Source: Actinocrispum wychmicini
GTDB taxonomy: Bacteria; Actinomycetota; Actinomycetes; Mycobacteriales; Pseudonocardiaceae
Reading direction: 5' to 3'
Assembly (NCBI RefSeq): GCF_004345645.1
Contig: NZ_SLWS01000004.1
Coordinates: forward strand, 620,001-684,000
DNA: 64,000 nucleotides
The stretch's first letter is position 1, and each line of letters opens with the position of its first letter. A program made the translations under genes and the position numbers. Of this stretch, positions 1 through 8,680 are shown one piece after another. The notes beneath the pieces are model-generated. The model searched no databases and was not told the origin of the DNA. It saw only the letters and a list, made by a program, of their open reading frames with translations.

Positions 1-902
1 CCGATGTGGGATATGTCCTCCAGCACCGGAACGCGGTGCCGGTCGCACAACGCGGCCACCTGCCGGCGGCGCGCGGCCGACATCAGGGTGCCGGTCGGAT
101 TGTGGAAGGCGGGCATGACGAACAGCAGGTCGGGCTGGGTGCCGGTGATGGCCGAGGCGAGTACGTCGGCCTGGATGCCCTCCTCGTCCAGCGGAACACC
201 GACCAGCCGGGCGCCCGCCGCCCGGAAGATGTCGAGGCATCCCGGCCAGCTCGGCGACTCGACCAGGACCACGGCGCCTCGACGCAGGTAGAGCTGGGTG
301 GCGAGGCCGATGGCCTGGGTCGCGCCGGTGGTGGCCAGCACCTGCGCCGGGGTGGTCGGCAGGCCGGACCGACAGTAGTACTCCGCGATCGCGGTACGCA
401 GCTCCGGCAGCCCGTGCGGGTGGTATCCGGCGTCCCGCAGGAGCCGTGGCAGGTCGGTCCGGGCCAGGTCGACGAGTTCGTCGGCGAGTTCGGACGTGCC
501 GTCGTCCACCGCGTACGCCAACGAGATGATGTCCGGCGGCCGGTCCACCAGCCGTTGGAGCAGCGCGGTCGCCTGGCCGCCGGCCACCCGCCCGTCGGTT
601 TGGTCGGCGCCCCTGCCCGGCGCGGCGGCGACCGTCGTGCCGCTGCCGTGCCTGCTGGTGACCAAGCCTCGGCCGCGCAGTTCGTCGTAGGCCGCGACGA
701 CCGTGGAGCGGCTCAGCGCGAGCGCGCCGGCGAAGGCCCGCTCGGCTGGCAGCCGGTCGCCACGGCCGAGAAGTCCAGTGTGGATGGCCGACGCGAGGGC
801 GTCCGCGAGGGTCCGGTAGCGAGGACCAGGCGCAGCCGCCCAGTCACCGAGGGCGTCCGCGAGTTCGGCTACCCGACCCTTTCGGTCCACTTTGGCCTCC
901 AT
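1..902 (-). CDS. MocR/PdxR-type GntR regulator with aminotransferase domain (3' end off window)
   Basis: Read on the reverse strand from an ATG at 902, with a GAGGGAG ribosome site about 8 nt upstream. The frame stays open to the left edge, so the C-terminus is missing. Residues about 20-90 form a GntR winged helix (DRLPAERAFAG, then SRSTVVAAYDELRGRGLV). After a linker comes a fold-type I PLP aminotransferase domain with TGATQAIGL and the AFHNPTG motif. The PLP lysine lies beyond the edge. MocR proteins are transcription factors that sense PLP or amino compounds and usually control a divergent neighbour, here the DUF885 gene 41 bp away. Family assignment is firm; the ligand is unknown. Confidence 0.9.
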   Translation of the reverse strand, partial: MEAKVDRKGRVAELADALGDWAAAPGPRYRTLADALASAIHTGLLGRGDRLPAERAFAGALALSRSTVVAAYDELRGRGLVTSRHGSGTTVAAAPGRGADQTDGRVAGGQATALLQRLVDRPPDIISLAYAVDDGTSELADELVDLARTDLPRLLRDAGYHPHGLPELRTAIAEYYCRSGLPTTPAQVLATTGATQAIGLATQLYLRRGAVVLVESPSWPGCLDIFRAAGARLVGVPLDEEGIQADVLASAITGTQPDLLFVMPAFHNPTGTLMSAARRRQVAALCDRHRVPVLEDISHI

Positions 903-929
903 TGGCACTCCCTCTGCAGGTCAGTGCCG

Positions 930-977
930 GTCAAGCTTGACGTATGACCAACCACTTGTCGACTGGACCGGTCCAGT
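930..977. promoter_or_regulatory. Two perfect palindromes in the MocR/DUF885 divergent region
   Basis: GTCAAGCTTGAC (930-941) is a perfect 12-bp palindrome between the divergent starts. ACTGGACCGGTCCAGT (962-977) is a perfect 16-bp palindrome just inside the DUF885 gene. Their position suits operators for the neighbouring MocR regulator; that role is inferred. Confidence 0.4.
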
Positions 978-2485
978 TGACCGACCAGCGCCTCAGGGCG
1001 GTCTGTGATCTCTCGATCGCCGACGCCCGCCAGTTCTCCGGCTTGCATGGGTACGACGGCGTTGTGCAGGACCTGTCGCCCACCGGAGTCAAGGCTGGGC
1101 TGGCCGCGTTGGCATCGGCCGCTTCGGCTCCGCAGTCGGACCCGCATGACGAGGCCCAGCTAGCTGCCGCGGTCACCGCGACCACGGCCCGCTTCGGCGA
1201 GTTGGAGCTGCACCGGGTGAATCCGATGTGGCACATCCTCAATCTCGATGTGTCCTGCTACGACCGCGAATACGCGCCAGCGGCCGAGCGCGCGGCCGCC
1301 CGTGACCGGCATGTGGCGCAGTGGCCGGACGCCGTCGACGGTGCCATCGAGTCCCTTGACCGGCCCCCCGCCGCAGTCGCTGACGCGGCCCTGCCTCTTG
1401 CCCGCGGGCTGGCCAGTTTCCTCGGCCCCGACGAGGAAACCGCGCGAGCGGCCCACGCACGTCTCATTCGTTTCCTGGAACACAGCGCCGAGCACGGCGA
1501 TCCGGACCCTGGGATGGGCGCCACCGCGTTCGAGCGCCTGCTCGCCACATCCGAGGCGTGTTCGTTGTCCGTCAACCAACTCGCCGCGCGGGCCGAGGCG
1601 GAATGCCAACGGATGCAAGAGCTTCTGGACGACGCCTGTCGTCGTGTGGACAACACCGCACCCGCGGCCGCCACGATCGCGGCCCTGCGGGCCGATCACC
1701 CCACGGCGGACACGCTGGTACCGACGTTCTCCGCCGCGATGGCCGAGGCAATCGCCTGGACCACCGAGAGCGGCCTGTTCCCTGAGGTGGACGGCGTGTG
1801 CGAGGTCGCCGTCATGCCGGAGTCCCAGCGATGGGCGGCGGCGGGCCTGTTCGGCGCCGCACCCAATGAGCCCGATGCGCCGAGCCGATTCTACGTGACG
1901 CCACCGGACCCGGCATTGTCCACTGAGGACCAGGAACGCTGGCTGGCGTCGTACTTCAACCGGGCCACCCTGCCGGTGATGACCATCCACGAGGTGTCAC
2001 CGGGACATTTCGCGCACAGTCGAGCACATCGACGGGTCGTCGGCGAGGTCCGAAGGACGCTGTCGTCCGAGGGCTTCACCGAGGGATGGGCGCACTACAC
2101 CGAGCAGCTCGCCGTCGAAGAGGGCTTTCGCGGCCACGATCCGGTGTTCGCCGTGGGGATGGCGCTCGACGCGCTGCGCCGGATCGCCCGGCTTCGCTGC
2201 GCGATCGGCATCCACACCGGCGAGCTCACCATGGCCGAGGCCGCCGCGATGGTCGCCAGGGACGCCCATCTCACCGGTCCCGGCACCCGTTCGGAAGTCC
2301 GGCGCGGGCTGCTCGACCCGGGCTACGGCCGCTACACCTGGGGAAAGCTGGCGATCCTCGATCTGCGGGAGCGGGCGAAAGCGGGCTGGGGAACGGGGTT
2401 CTCCCTGTCCCGCTTCCACAAAGCCCTGCTCAGCTTCGGTTCGCCGCCGCTCGGCCTGCTCGACACCGTGATCGAGCGAGGGTGA
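944..2485 (+). CDS. DUF885 family putative metallopeptidase
   Basis: 513 aa, ATG start. It carries the DUF885 signature HEVSPGH at residues 349-355 followed by EGFTEGWAHYTEQ about 20 residues later, the arrangement expected for a gluzincin-like zinc site. No signal peptide is visible, so it is probably cytoplasmic. Family members have been annotated as dipeptidase-like, but the substrate here cannot be read from sequence. It is divergent from the MocR regulator, which may control it, and is followed 2 nt later by a LysE exporter gene, suggesting co-transcription. A peptide or amino-acid role for the pair is inference. Confidence 0.85.
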   Translation: MTNHLSTGPVQLTDQRLRAVCDLSIADARQFSGLHGYDGVVQDLSPTGVKAGLAALASAASAPQSDPHDEAQLAAAVTATTARFGELELHRVNPMWHILNLDVSCYDREYAPAAERAAARDRHVAQWPDAVDGAIESLDRPPAAVADAALPLARGLASFLGPDEETARAAHARLIRFLEHSAEHGDPDPGMGATAFERLLATSEACSLSVNQLAARAEAECQRMQELLDDACRRVDNTAPAAATIAALRADHPTADTLVPTFSAAMAEAIAWTTESGLFPEVDGVCEVAVMPESQRWAAAGLFGAAPNEPDAPSRFYVTPPDPALSTEDQERWLASYFNRATLPVMTIHEVSPGHFAHSRAHRRVVGEVRRTLSSEGFTEGWAHYTEQLAVEEGFRGHDPVFAVGMALDALRRIARLRCAIGIHTGELTMAEAAAMVARDAHLTGPGTRSEVRRGLLDPGYGRYTWGKLAILDLRERAKAGWGTGFSLSRFHKALLSFGSPPLGLLDTVIERG

Positions 2486-2487
2486 CG

Positions 2488-3114
2488 ATGTCCAGTGTGG
2501 CCACCCTCGCCGCGTTCGCGCTGACGTCCGCCGCGGTGATCATCGTGCCCGGCCCGAACCTGATCTACATCATGACCCGGAGCATCGCGCAGGGAACGCG
2601 GGCCGGACTGGCGTCGGCGGCGGGCGTCGAAACGGCGACGCTGCTTTACGTGACGGCCTCGGCGCTCGGCATCTCGTCGCTGATCGCGAAGTCCGGCGGC
2701 GCGTTCTTCGCGATCAAGTACCTGGGTGCGGTGTATCTGGTCTACCTCGGGGTACGCACCCTGTGCCGACCGCCGTCGATCGACATGGACGCGGCCACAC
2801 CCACCACGCCGATCTGGCGGACGTACCGCGACGGAGCCGTGGTCAACCTGCTGAACCCGAAGGTCGCGTTGTTCTTTCTGGCTTTCCTGCCGCAGTTCGT
2901 CAGCGCCGGGGCATCCGCCGGCTCCGCGCGTGGCGAGATGCTGGTGCTGGGTGTGGTGTTCTTCGTGCTGGCACTGGGGCTGGACATCATCTACGCCACC
3001 GCGGCCGGCGCCATGGGCTCGTGGCTACGCCGTCGCGGAAGGACACTCCGGCAACTGAGGTGGCCGGTCAGCATCGTGTACTTCGCACTGGCGTCGTATT
3101 CGATCTTCGCCTAG
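2488..3114 (+). CDS. LysE/RhtB family amino-acid exporter
   Basis: 208 aa. The start at 2488 is set by the preceding stop, which ends at 2485. The N-terminal VPGPNLIYIMTRSIAQGTRAGL segment with the PGPN motif, the YLGAVYLVYLGVRTL helix and NLLNPKVALFFLAFLPQF are diagnostic of LysE/RhtB exporters. About six hydrophobic segments are visible. Such proteins export amino acids or their derivatives by proton exchange. Sitting directly behind the DUF885 gene and under a probable MocR regulator, it may relieve amino-acid overload. The exported compound is not known. Confidence 0.9.
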   Translation: MSSVATLAAFALTSAAVIIVPGPNLIYIMTRSIAQGTRAGLASAAGVETATLLYVTASALGISSLIAKSGGAFFAIKYLGAVYLVYLGVRTLCRPPSIDMDAATPTTPIWRTYRDGAVVNLLNPKVALFFLAFLPQFVSAGASAGSARGEMLVLGVVFFVLALGLDIIYATAAGAMGSWLRRRGRTLRQLRWPVSIVYFALASYSIFA

Positions 3115-3158
3115 TGCGCGGGCCGCCGCGGCGGTCGAATCCGTTACTGTCGCCGAGC

Positions 3159-4112
3159 ATGACGACCCCGTACGCGCAGGGCATGCTCGATGTCGGTGAC
3201 GGTAACCAGATCTACTGGGAGACCAGTGGCAACCCGGCGGGCAAGCCGGTGCTGTGCGTGCACGGCGGTCCGGGCGGTGGTGGCCGGCGGGGTGCGCGCG
3301 AGAGGTTCGATCCCGATGCCTTTCGCGTCGTCCTGTTCGACCAGCGCAACTGTGGGGAGAGCTTGCCGCACGCCGGTGATGTGTCGGTCAGCCTGGCGCA
3401 CAACACCACCGAGCACCTGGTCGCCGACATGGAGCGGCTGCGCGAGCACCTCGGTGTGGACCGCTGGCTGCTGTACGGCGGGTCGTGGGGTTCCACGCTG
3501 ATCCTGGCGTACGCCGAGCGCCATCCCGAGCGGGTCACGGAGATCATCATCCAGGGTGTCACGATGACCAGGCCCGAGGAGATCGACTGGCTCTATCGCG
3601 GGGTTGGGCGATTCCTGCCCGACGCGTGGGACCGTTTCTGGCACGCACTGCCCGAAACCGAGCGGCACGGTCACGTTGTCGCCGCCTACAACCGTGTCCT
3701 CAACGGGTCGACCGACCAGGCGGTCGTGTTGCGTGCGGCGCAGGACTGGTGCACCTGGGAGGACTCCGTCATCGCCCACGAGTCGTTGGGCAGGCCGGGT
3801 GCCTACAGTGACCGCCCGGCCGCGGGGTTGGTCGCGTTCGCGCGGATCTGTGCGCACTATTTCGCCAACAACGCGTGGCTGCAGGACGGTCAGCTGCTGC
3901 GGGACGCCCATCGGCTGGCGGGGATTCCCGGTGTGCTGATCCACGGGCGGCTGGACCTGGGCGGGCCGCTGATCACCGCGTGGGAGCTGGCGAAGGCGTG
4001 GCCGGACGCGGAGTTGCAGGTGATCGAGGAGTCCGGGCACACCGGCAGTCCGGCGATGTCGGCGGCCGTACTGGCGGCCGTGGCGAAGTTCGCCCCGGCG
4101 TCACGCGGATAA
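3159..4112 (+). CDS. pip: Prolyl iminopeptidase (S33 alpha/beta hydrolase)
   Basis: 317 aa, ATG at 3159. The open frame extends further upstream, but homology to proline iminopeptidases begins at PYAQGMLDVGDGNQIYW. The oxyanion motif HGGPGGG is near residue 40. The nucleophile sits in GGSWGST (Ser109), with Asp266 (HGRLDLGGP) and His294 (EESGHTGSP) completing the triad. The enzyme releases N-terminal proline from peptides in the cytoplasm. Length is normal for the family. It lies 44 nt after the LysE gene and converges on the S9 peptidase gene, separated by a hairpin. Substrate specificity is inferred from family. Confidence 0.93.
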   Translation: MTTPYAQGMLDVGDGNQIYWETSGNPAGKPVLCVHGGPGGGGRRGARERFDPDAFRVVLFDQRNCGESLPHAGDVSVSLAHNTTEHLVADMERLREHLGVDRWLLYGGSWGSTLILAYAERHPERVTEIIIQGVTMTRPEEIDWLYRGVGRFLPDAWDRFWHALPETERHGHVVAAYNRVLNGSTDQAVVLRAAQDWCTWEDSVIAHESLGRPGAYSDRPAAGLVAFARICAHYFANNAWLQDGQLLRDAHRLAGIPGVLIHGRLDLGGPLITAWELAKAWPDAELQVIEESGHTGSPAMSAAVLAAVAKFAPASRG

Positions 4113-4126
4113 GCGTTACCGCACCA

Positions 4127-4147
4127 GGTCGGTAGGCGCTGCCGACC
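4127..4147. terminator. Bidirectional hairpin between convergent peptidase genes
   Basis: GGTCGGTAG and CTGCCGACC form a 9-bp stem with one G-U pair around a 3-nt GCG loop, in the 45-nt gap between the two convergent genes. No U tract follows, which is usual for actinomycete terminators. Confidence 0.5.
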
Positions 4148-4157
4148 AAGGCATCCT

Positions 4158-5891
4158 CTAAAGGTGCGTGGTGAACCACTCCAGGGTGGCGGTGTCGATG
4201 CGGTCCAGTTCCGTGCGTTCGGAGACTTCGTGGCCGCCGGTGAGTGGGATGAACCGCACGGTTCGGCCCAGCTTGGTGAGGGTCTGGTGGATTTGTTCGG
4301 TGCCGTCGATGCGCACTCGGGTGTCGTTCGCGCCGTGGACCAGCAGGAGCGGGGCCTTGATGGCCGAGGCGTGGGTCAGTGGGCTGGCCGCGGCCAGCCG
4401 GGCGGCGTCGGCCGGGTCGTTGACGTCACCGATCCAGTCCACCGCGCGGCGGCGCCAGGTCGGCGGGAAGGTGTGGATCGACTGGGCGAGATCAACGGGT
4501 GCGCAGATCGCGACGCCGGCCCGCCAGTGGTCCGGCAGCCTGCTGAGGCAGCTCAACGCGGCGAACCCGCCGTAGGAGCCGCCGTAGACGCCGAGCCGGG
4601 TGCCGTCCACCCAGTCCAGGCTCATCAGAAAGTGGGCGCACGCCTGGAAATCGGCCAGGTCGCCGCCGCCCCAGTCGCGGTAGATCAGTCGCTGGTAGGC
4701 GAACCCGCGGCCGGTGGAGCCACGCACGTTCGGGGCCAGCACCGCGATTCCGGCCCGCACGAGCCGCTGGATCAGCGGGTCGTGGACGGGCAGGGCCGCC
4801 CCCTCCGGACCGCCGTGAATGTGCAGCACCGCGGGGACCGGTTCGGTGGCCGAGCGTGGGCGGTAGAGCAACCCGGATATCTCCAGCCCGTCGGGGTTGG
4901 TGAACCACACTGTTTGTGGCGCGACCAGATCGTCTGGCAGGTCGTCGCTGTAGCTGGTGAGTTGGCGTGACTCGCCGGACACCGGATCCACCAGGCACAG
5001 CTCGGTCGCCCGGTCCGCGGCACCGACCTGCACGAGCAGGCGGTCGCCCGCGAACCGGGGCACGAACCCGTCACGGCCGTACGGTTGGGAGGCGATACCC
5101 CGCACTTCGATCGTGCTTGTGGGCGTGGCGAGGATCGTGTGCTGGTCCTGCGTCATCGACCAGACGACCTGCGGGCCCACGGCCACGTTGTCCACGTCCG
5201 CGTCCGGGGTGGCGACCCACGTCAACGGCCGGCCGGGAACCAGCAGCGCGACGCCGAGATAGTCGCGTCCTTCGGTGGTGCACACGTAGATCCCGTCCTC
5301 GGTCCACGCACCCGGCTGATATTTCGCCGGGCCGTCGTGCGGTGTGAGGTGCCGGGTCTGGCCGGTGTCCAGGTCGCGCGCGAACAGGTCCTGGTCGGTG
5401 TTCTGGTGCAACCTCAGCACCAGCAGTTGCCGGGAGTCGGGCGAGAAACACGCCGGCAGGTACCGGTCGTCGCCCTGCAGGACCATCCGGGACGTGCCAG
5501 TCGACAGGTCGCGCACGTAGACGTCGAAACAGGTGATGTCACGGGCGTTGCTCGCGTAGGCAAGCCAGCGGCCGTCCGGGCTGTAGGGCTGGCTCTCGGT
5601 CGAGTACGGCACGCCAACCTCGTGGCGGACACCGGGTTTGGCCTCGATCCAGTCGACGTGGCCGGTGTCGGGGTCGAGCTCGGCCAGTCGGTAGTCCTCG
5701 GCTCCGGTCAGGTCGGTCACGGCCAGCAGACGGGTCTGGTCGGGCCGCCACGCCAGCCGGATGACCGCTCCTTCCACGGGGAGCATCCGCTTCTGTCCGG
5801 TCCAGGTCCGCAGCCACGGCTGCGGCCGGCCGGACTCGTCGCTGACGAAGGCGAAACCCCGCTGCGCGGGCCACGCTCCGGCGATCGTCAT
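4158..5891 (-). CDS. S9 family prolyl oligopeptidase-type serine peptidase
   Basis: 577 aa. The N-terminal two thirds look like a WD40/TolB-type beta-propeller (repeats such as YSPDGRWLAYASN and FSPDSRQLLVL). The C-terminal alpha/beta hydrolase domain has the nucleophile in GGSYGGF (Ser439), then LLLVHGANDTRVR with the Asp and GGHEVSE with the His. No signal peptide is seen. S9 enzymes of this layout cleave short peptides, often acyl- or dipeptides. The ATG overlaps the stop of the upstream M20 gene by 4 nt, so the two are translationally coupled and probably act together in peptide breakdown. Confidence 0.92.
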   Translation of the reverse strand: MTIAGAWPAQRGFAFVSDESGRPQPWLRTWTGQKRMLPVEGAVIRLAWRPDQTRLLAVTDLTGAEDYRLAELDPDTGHVDWIEAKPGVRHEVGVPYSTESQPYSPDGRWLAYASNARDITCFDVYVRDLSTGTSRMVLQGDDRYLPACFSPDSRQLLVLRLHQNTDQDLFARDLDTGQTRHLTPHDGPAKYQPGAWTEDGIYVCTTEGRDYLGVALLVPGRPLTWVATPDADVDNVAVGPQVVWSMTQDQHTILATPTSTIEVRGIASQPYGRDGFVPRFAGDRLLVQVGAADRATELCLVDPVSGESRQLTSYSDDLPDDLVAPQTVWFTNPDGLEISGLLYRPRSATEPVPAVLHIHGGPEGAALPVHDPLIQRLVRAGIAVLAPNVRGSTGRGFAYQRLIYRDWGGGDLADFQACAHFLMSLDWVDGTRLGVYGGSYGGFAALSCLSRLPDHWRAGVAICAPVDLAQSIHTFPPTWRRRAVDWIGDVNDPADAARLAAASPLTHASAIKAPLLLVHGANDTRVRIDGTEQIHQTLTKLGRTVRFIPLTGGHEVSERTELDRIDTATLEWFTTHL

Positions 5892-7213
5892 CCGTGCTCT
5901 CCCAACGCGAGTTGGATCGCCGCCGCGGCGACGATGCCACGGTGGAACCAGTTGAGGTCCAGGTTCTCATCGGGCGCGTGGTTGGCCTCGTCGACGTTGG
6001 CGAACGGCACGCCGTAGCAGGGAACCGGGAACTGCTCGGTGAGCACCGCGATTGGCAGGCTACCGCCGAGAGTGGGCACCAGCAACGGGCGTTCCCCGAG
6101 CCCATCGTTCACAGCCTGGAGAATCGTTGCTGTGTAAGGAGTTTCGGGCAGGGTGGTGGACGGCGCCATCGCCCCGCCGGTGACGAACTCGATGTCGGGG
6201 GCGTGGTGGGCGACGTGCCGGCGGATCGCCTCGGCGGCCCGCTCCGGCCGCTGCCCGCCGGCCAGCCGGGTCTCGCAGCGGGCGACAGCCACGTCGGGGA
6301 TCACCGTGCGATGGTCGCCGCCGTCGGCGCAGCTCAACGAGTTGACGGTCAGCGTGGGTGTGGTCAGGCGTTCGTAGAACCCTGGCTCCGCAGGTGGTTC
6401 CATGCCCGTCGCCCCGATGCTCGCGAGGGTGGCGGCCACGTCGATCGGCAGCTCACCCAGTGCGGCACGCTGACTGGCGGTCAAGGGTGTGGCATCGTCG
6501 GCGAACCCGTCGATCGTGACGGCTCCGTCGGGCGTGCGCATGCTGGCCAACAGGTGCACCAACGCCCACGCCGGGTTCGGTGCGACTCCGCCCCAGTTCC
6601 CGGAGTGCAGTGGCCGGTTGGCACCTCGCGCGCGCAGTTCGAACGTCAGGATCCCGCGTACGCCCAGCACGACGCACGGCTCGCCGGTTTCGTGCACCGG
6701 CCCGTCGCTCCAGATCATCAGATCGGGCCGGTCGAGCTGGCGCAACGCGATGGCCAGGTTCGGGCTGCCGATCTCCTCCTCACCGTCGAGCACGACCGTG
6801 ACCCGGCAGGGAAGTCCGCCGGTGAGGTCTCGCAGGGCACGCAAACCCAACAGCTGCGCCAAGTGCTGGCCTTTGTTGTCGCCGGTGCCGCGGCCGTACA
6901 TCCGGCCGTCGCGGATCGTCGGCTCGAACGGCGGCGTGGTCCACTGGTCCAGCGGCCCCGCGGGTTGCACGTCATAGTGACCGTAGATCAGCACGTGCGG
7001 CCCTGGTCCGTCGGCGGTCCCGACCAGTGCCGGCCACCCGCCGGTGTCCACCATGCACGCCTGCAGCCCCGCGGCGCGTAACAGGCCAAGGCCGTGCTGT
7101 GCGGCCTCGGGCATGCCCTGGCCGGTGCGGCTCACGCTTGGTTGCCTGATCCAGCCGGCCAGCTCGCTCACCAGGTCCTGACCGGCTACCCAGTCCCGCA
7201 ATCGCTCGATCAC
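5888..7213 (-). CDS. M20 family metallo-dipeptidase
   Basis: 441 aa if started at the GTG at 7213, which has GGGAGG about 5 nt upstream. The frame extends to 7258 but has no better start. Metal-ligand motifs of the M20 family are in order: GHYDVQPAG, GTGDNKGQ, and DGEEEIGSPN with the Glu pair. A lid domain carrying FELRARGANRPLHSG follows. Family members cleave dipeptides or deacylate amino acids using two zinc ions. It is the first gene of an operon with the S9 peptidase (ATGA overlap) and is divergent from an ArsR-type regulator 84 nt away, which probably controls it. Confidence 0.92.
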   Translation of the reverse strand: MIERLRDWVAGQDLVSELAGWIRQPSVSRTGQGMPEAAQHGLGLLRAAGLQACMVDTGGWPALVGTADGPGPHVLIYGHYDVQPAGPLDQWTTPPFEPTIRDGRMYGRGTGDNKGQHLAQLLGLRALRDLTGGLPCRVTVVLDGEEEIGSPNLAIALRQLDRPDLMIWSDGPVHETGEPCVVLGVRGILTFELRARGANRPLHSGNWGGVAPNPAWALVHLLASMRTPDGAVTIDGFADDATPLTASQRAALGELPIDVAATLASIGATGMEPPAEPGFYERLTTPTLTVNSLSCADGGDHRTVIPDVAVARCETRLAGGQRPERAAEAIRRHVAHHAPDIEFVTGGAMAPSTTLPETPYTATILQAVNDGLGERPLLVPTLGGSLPIAVLTEQFPVPCYGVPFANVDEANHAPDENLDLNWFHRGIVAAAAIQLALGEHG

Positions 7214-7297
7214 GTGCCCTCCCAGGTGATTGCAAAAAGTGAAATCGATAGCAGTCAAGCAAACCAGCGGCGGGTTGGCAAGGTAGGGTTAGCCGCC

Positions 7298-7813
7298 GTG
7301 GACGCGACGACCGACGAACTCAAAGCGCTCGGGCACCCCGTGCGCTGGCGCATCCTGCGGCTGTGCCTGGACCGGGCGATGACGAACAAACAGTTGTCGG
7401 TCTGGCTCGATCTCGCGCCCGCGACCACCCTGCGCCACATCCGTGCCCTGGTGAAAACCAACTTCCTCGCCGCCGAGCCGGTCCGCACGGGCGACCACGG
7501 CGCCTTGGAGCGCCCTTACCGCGCCACCTCCCGTACCCGCGGCCTGAGCATCCTGCACGACGACACCGGCCTCGCCCACCAGGTCGACCTCGCCGTGCTC
7601 GCCGCCCACCGCGCCGAAATGATCGCCGCGGGCAACGACGCCGGCCGCGGCGCCACCCGCGGCGTGCTACGGCTACGCCCGCACTCCATCGAATCCCTCA
7701 ACCACCGCATCCGCGAACTCATCGCCGAATACCCCGACGAACCCGACGGTGAACCACTGAGCTACCTCTGGTCCCTCGCCGCCCGCCCCCCACAACCACC
7801 CGAAGACCCCTAA
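7298..7813 (+). CDS. ArsR-type winged-helix transcriptional regulator
   Basis: 171 aa from a GTG at 7298 preceded by AGGTAGGG. The open frame reaches back to 7094, but that part overlaps the divergent M20 gene. The N-terminal helix-turn-helix reads DELKALGHPVRWRILRLC, then NKQLSVWLDLAPATTLRHIRALVKTNFL, typical of ArsR/HTH_20 regulators. There is no obvious metal-binding cysteine set, so a small organic ligand is likelier than a metal. The C-terminus is Arg/His-rich and not recognisable. It probably represses or activates the divergent M20-S9 peptidase operon; this is inferred from position. Confidence 0.8.
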   Translation: MDATTDELKALGHPVRWRILRLCLDRAMTNKQLSVWLDLAPATTLRHIRALVKTNFLAAEPVRTGDHGALERPYRATSRTRGLSILHDDTGLAHQVDLAVLAAHRAEMIAAGNDAGRGATRGVLRLRPHSIESLNHRIRELIAEYPDEPDGEPLSYLWSLAARPPQPPEDP

Positions 7814-7863
7814 CGCGGTGCTGTCTCCCCAGCGAGCTCGTTGGCGAAGAGCCGGACCGTCCA

Positions 7864-8026
7864 GCATCCGACGATCAGCCGACAACGACCGATACAACCC
7901 CGCCCGCTCAGCCAGACCAACCGGGATCCTCGACGCGGCGACACCCAACGCCCGCAGGAAACCCGCCACCCCCGGTGCCACCGGCGCGACGTCGTCGAAG
8001 CCTTTGAGGTCGATGAACGCTCTCAC
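7864..8026 (-). pseudogene. Remnant of an AfsR/SARP-type NB-ARC regulator
   Basis: A stretch of about 54 codons reads LKGFDD..., then FLRALGVAASRIPVGLAER, then AGLYRSLSADRRML. It aligns with the NB-ARC segment of the intact regulators in this window (for example LRGFDPSGEPVKPDV and RAALYRSRVAGKRMLVVLDNA). The similarity stops after RML, where VVLDNA should follow, and nothing of the BTAD, P-loop or TPR regions is nearby. It is therefore a decayed fragment of a third AfsR-like gene. Confidence 0.65.
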
Positions 8027-8110
8027 GCTCGCACACCACCATGGACACAGCGGCCGTTGTCGCAGGCCTCGACACTTAGGTTTCCGGGCCTCTTTGCCGC
8101 ACGTCGGTCA

Positions 8111-8470
8111 TCAGTCTCTCGACGAAGCCGCGCCGGTAGGCCGATCCTGGAGAGGAGTCAGGTCGGACTCCAGCTGTAGCAGGAGTTCGCGTAGCTCCTT
8201 GTGAGCGACGACGAAGGCGCGCGCGATCGCAGCGTGTACGTCCGCCGCGACTGTGTCCTGCGAGTTGACGCTGTCCTGGATCGCCTTGAGCAGCGAGGAA
8301 TACACCGTCCTCGCGCCGGTAGACCAGTGTGTACGGCACCGGCTTGCCGTCGATGACGGTTGGCCAGGTGCTTGAACCCTGGCAGAGCGCCTTCTTGGCG
8401 GCGGCGAGGTGCCGCGGCAACGCCCACGCGGTTCGTTCGGCCAGTTGGCCCCGCTCGAACGCGGTGACGA
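8111..8470 (-). pseudogene. Frameshifted coding remnant of unknown family
   Basis: Two reverse-strand frames join into one protein-like reading. One gives FERGQLAERTAWALPRHL, then WPTVIDGKPVPYTLVYRREDG. The other takes over near 8308 with TVYSSLLKAIQDSVNSQD, then AAIARAFVVAHKELRELLLQ, ending at a stop at 8111. Both halves have normal amino-acid composition, while their continuations become Arg-rich. No start codon with a ribosome site fits the first half. I do not recognise the family. A sequencing error is possible, but the adjacent AfsR fragment suggests real decay. Confidence 0.45.
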
Positions 8471-8680
8471 GGGTGGTTCCTTCTGTTCGCTGTGGACAGT
8501 CGGACTGGGTTGAGAGTCCATCATGGACAAACGTGGGCCGCCGGGGACACCGAAGCCGCCGGGCGCGCCGTGACCAGGGGGTTTGAGCGCGCCTTGACTT
8601 TCCCCAAGGTCTCGCGGTGGAGAGTGCTCGAAGCACGCGGACGTTGCCGAGGGGTTCTCGAGGGGAGGCGGGGAACTTTC

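Larger units (their letters stand above)
7814..8680. other. Gene-poor stretch with decayed sequences
   Basis: The 867 nt between the ArsR-type gene and the LanKC gene hold no intact gene that I can support. They contain the two reverse-strand remnants listed separately. The last 80 nt must carry the LanKC promoter: a TTGACT hexamer lies at 8594-8599 but no convincing -10 box follows at the right distance. Confidence 0.6.

Noticed and set aside
6..947. 313-aa forward open frame at the left edge
   Set aside because: Shadow of the reverse-strand MocR gene, which has conserved aminotransferase motifs and a ribosome site.
8492..8680. Upstream extension of the LanKC gene
   Set aside because: 63 extra Arg-rich residues with no family match. 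ATG 8681 has a proper ribosome site and fits the family start.
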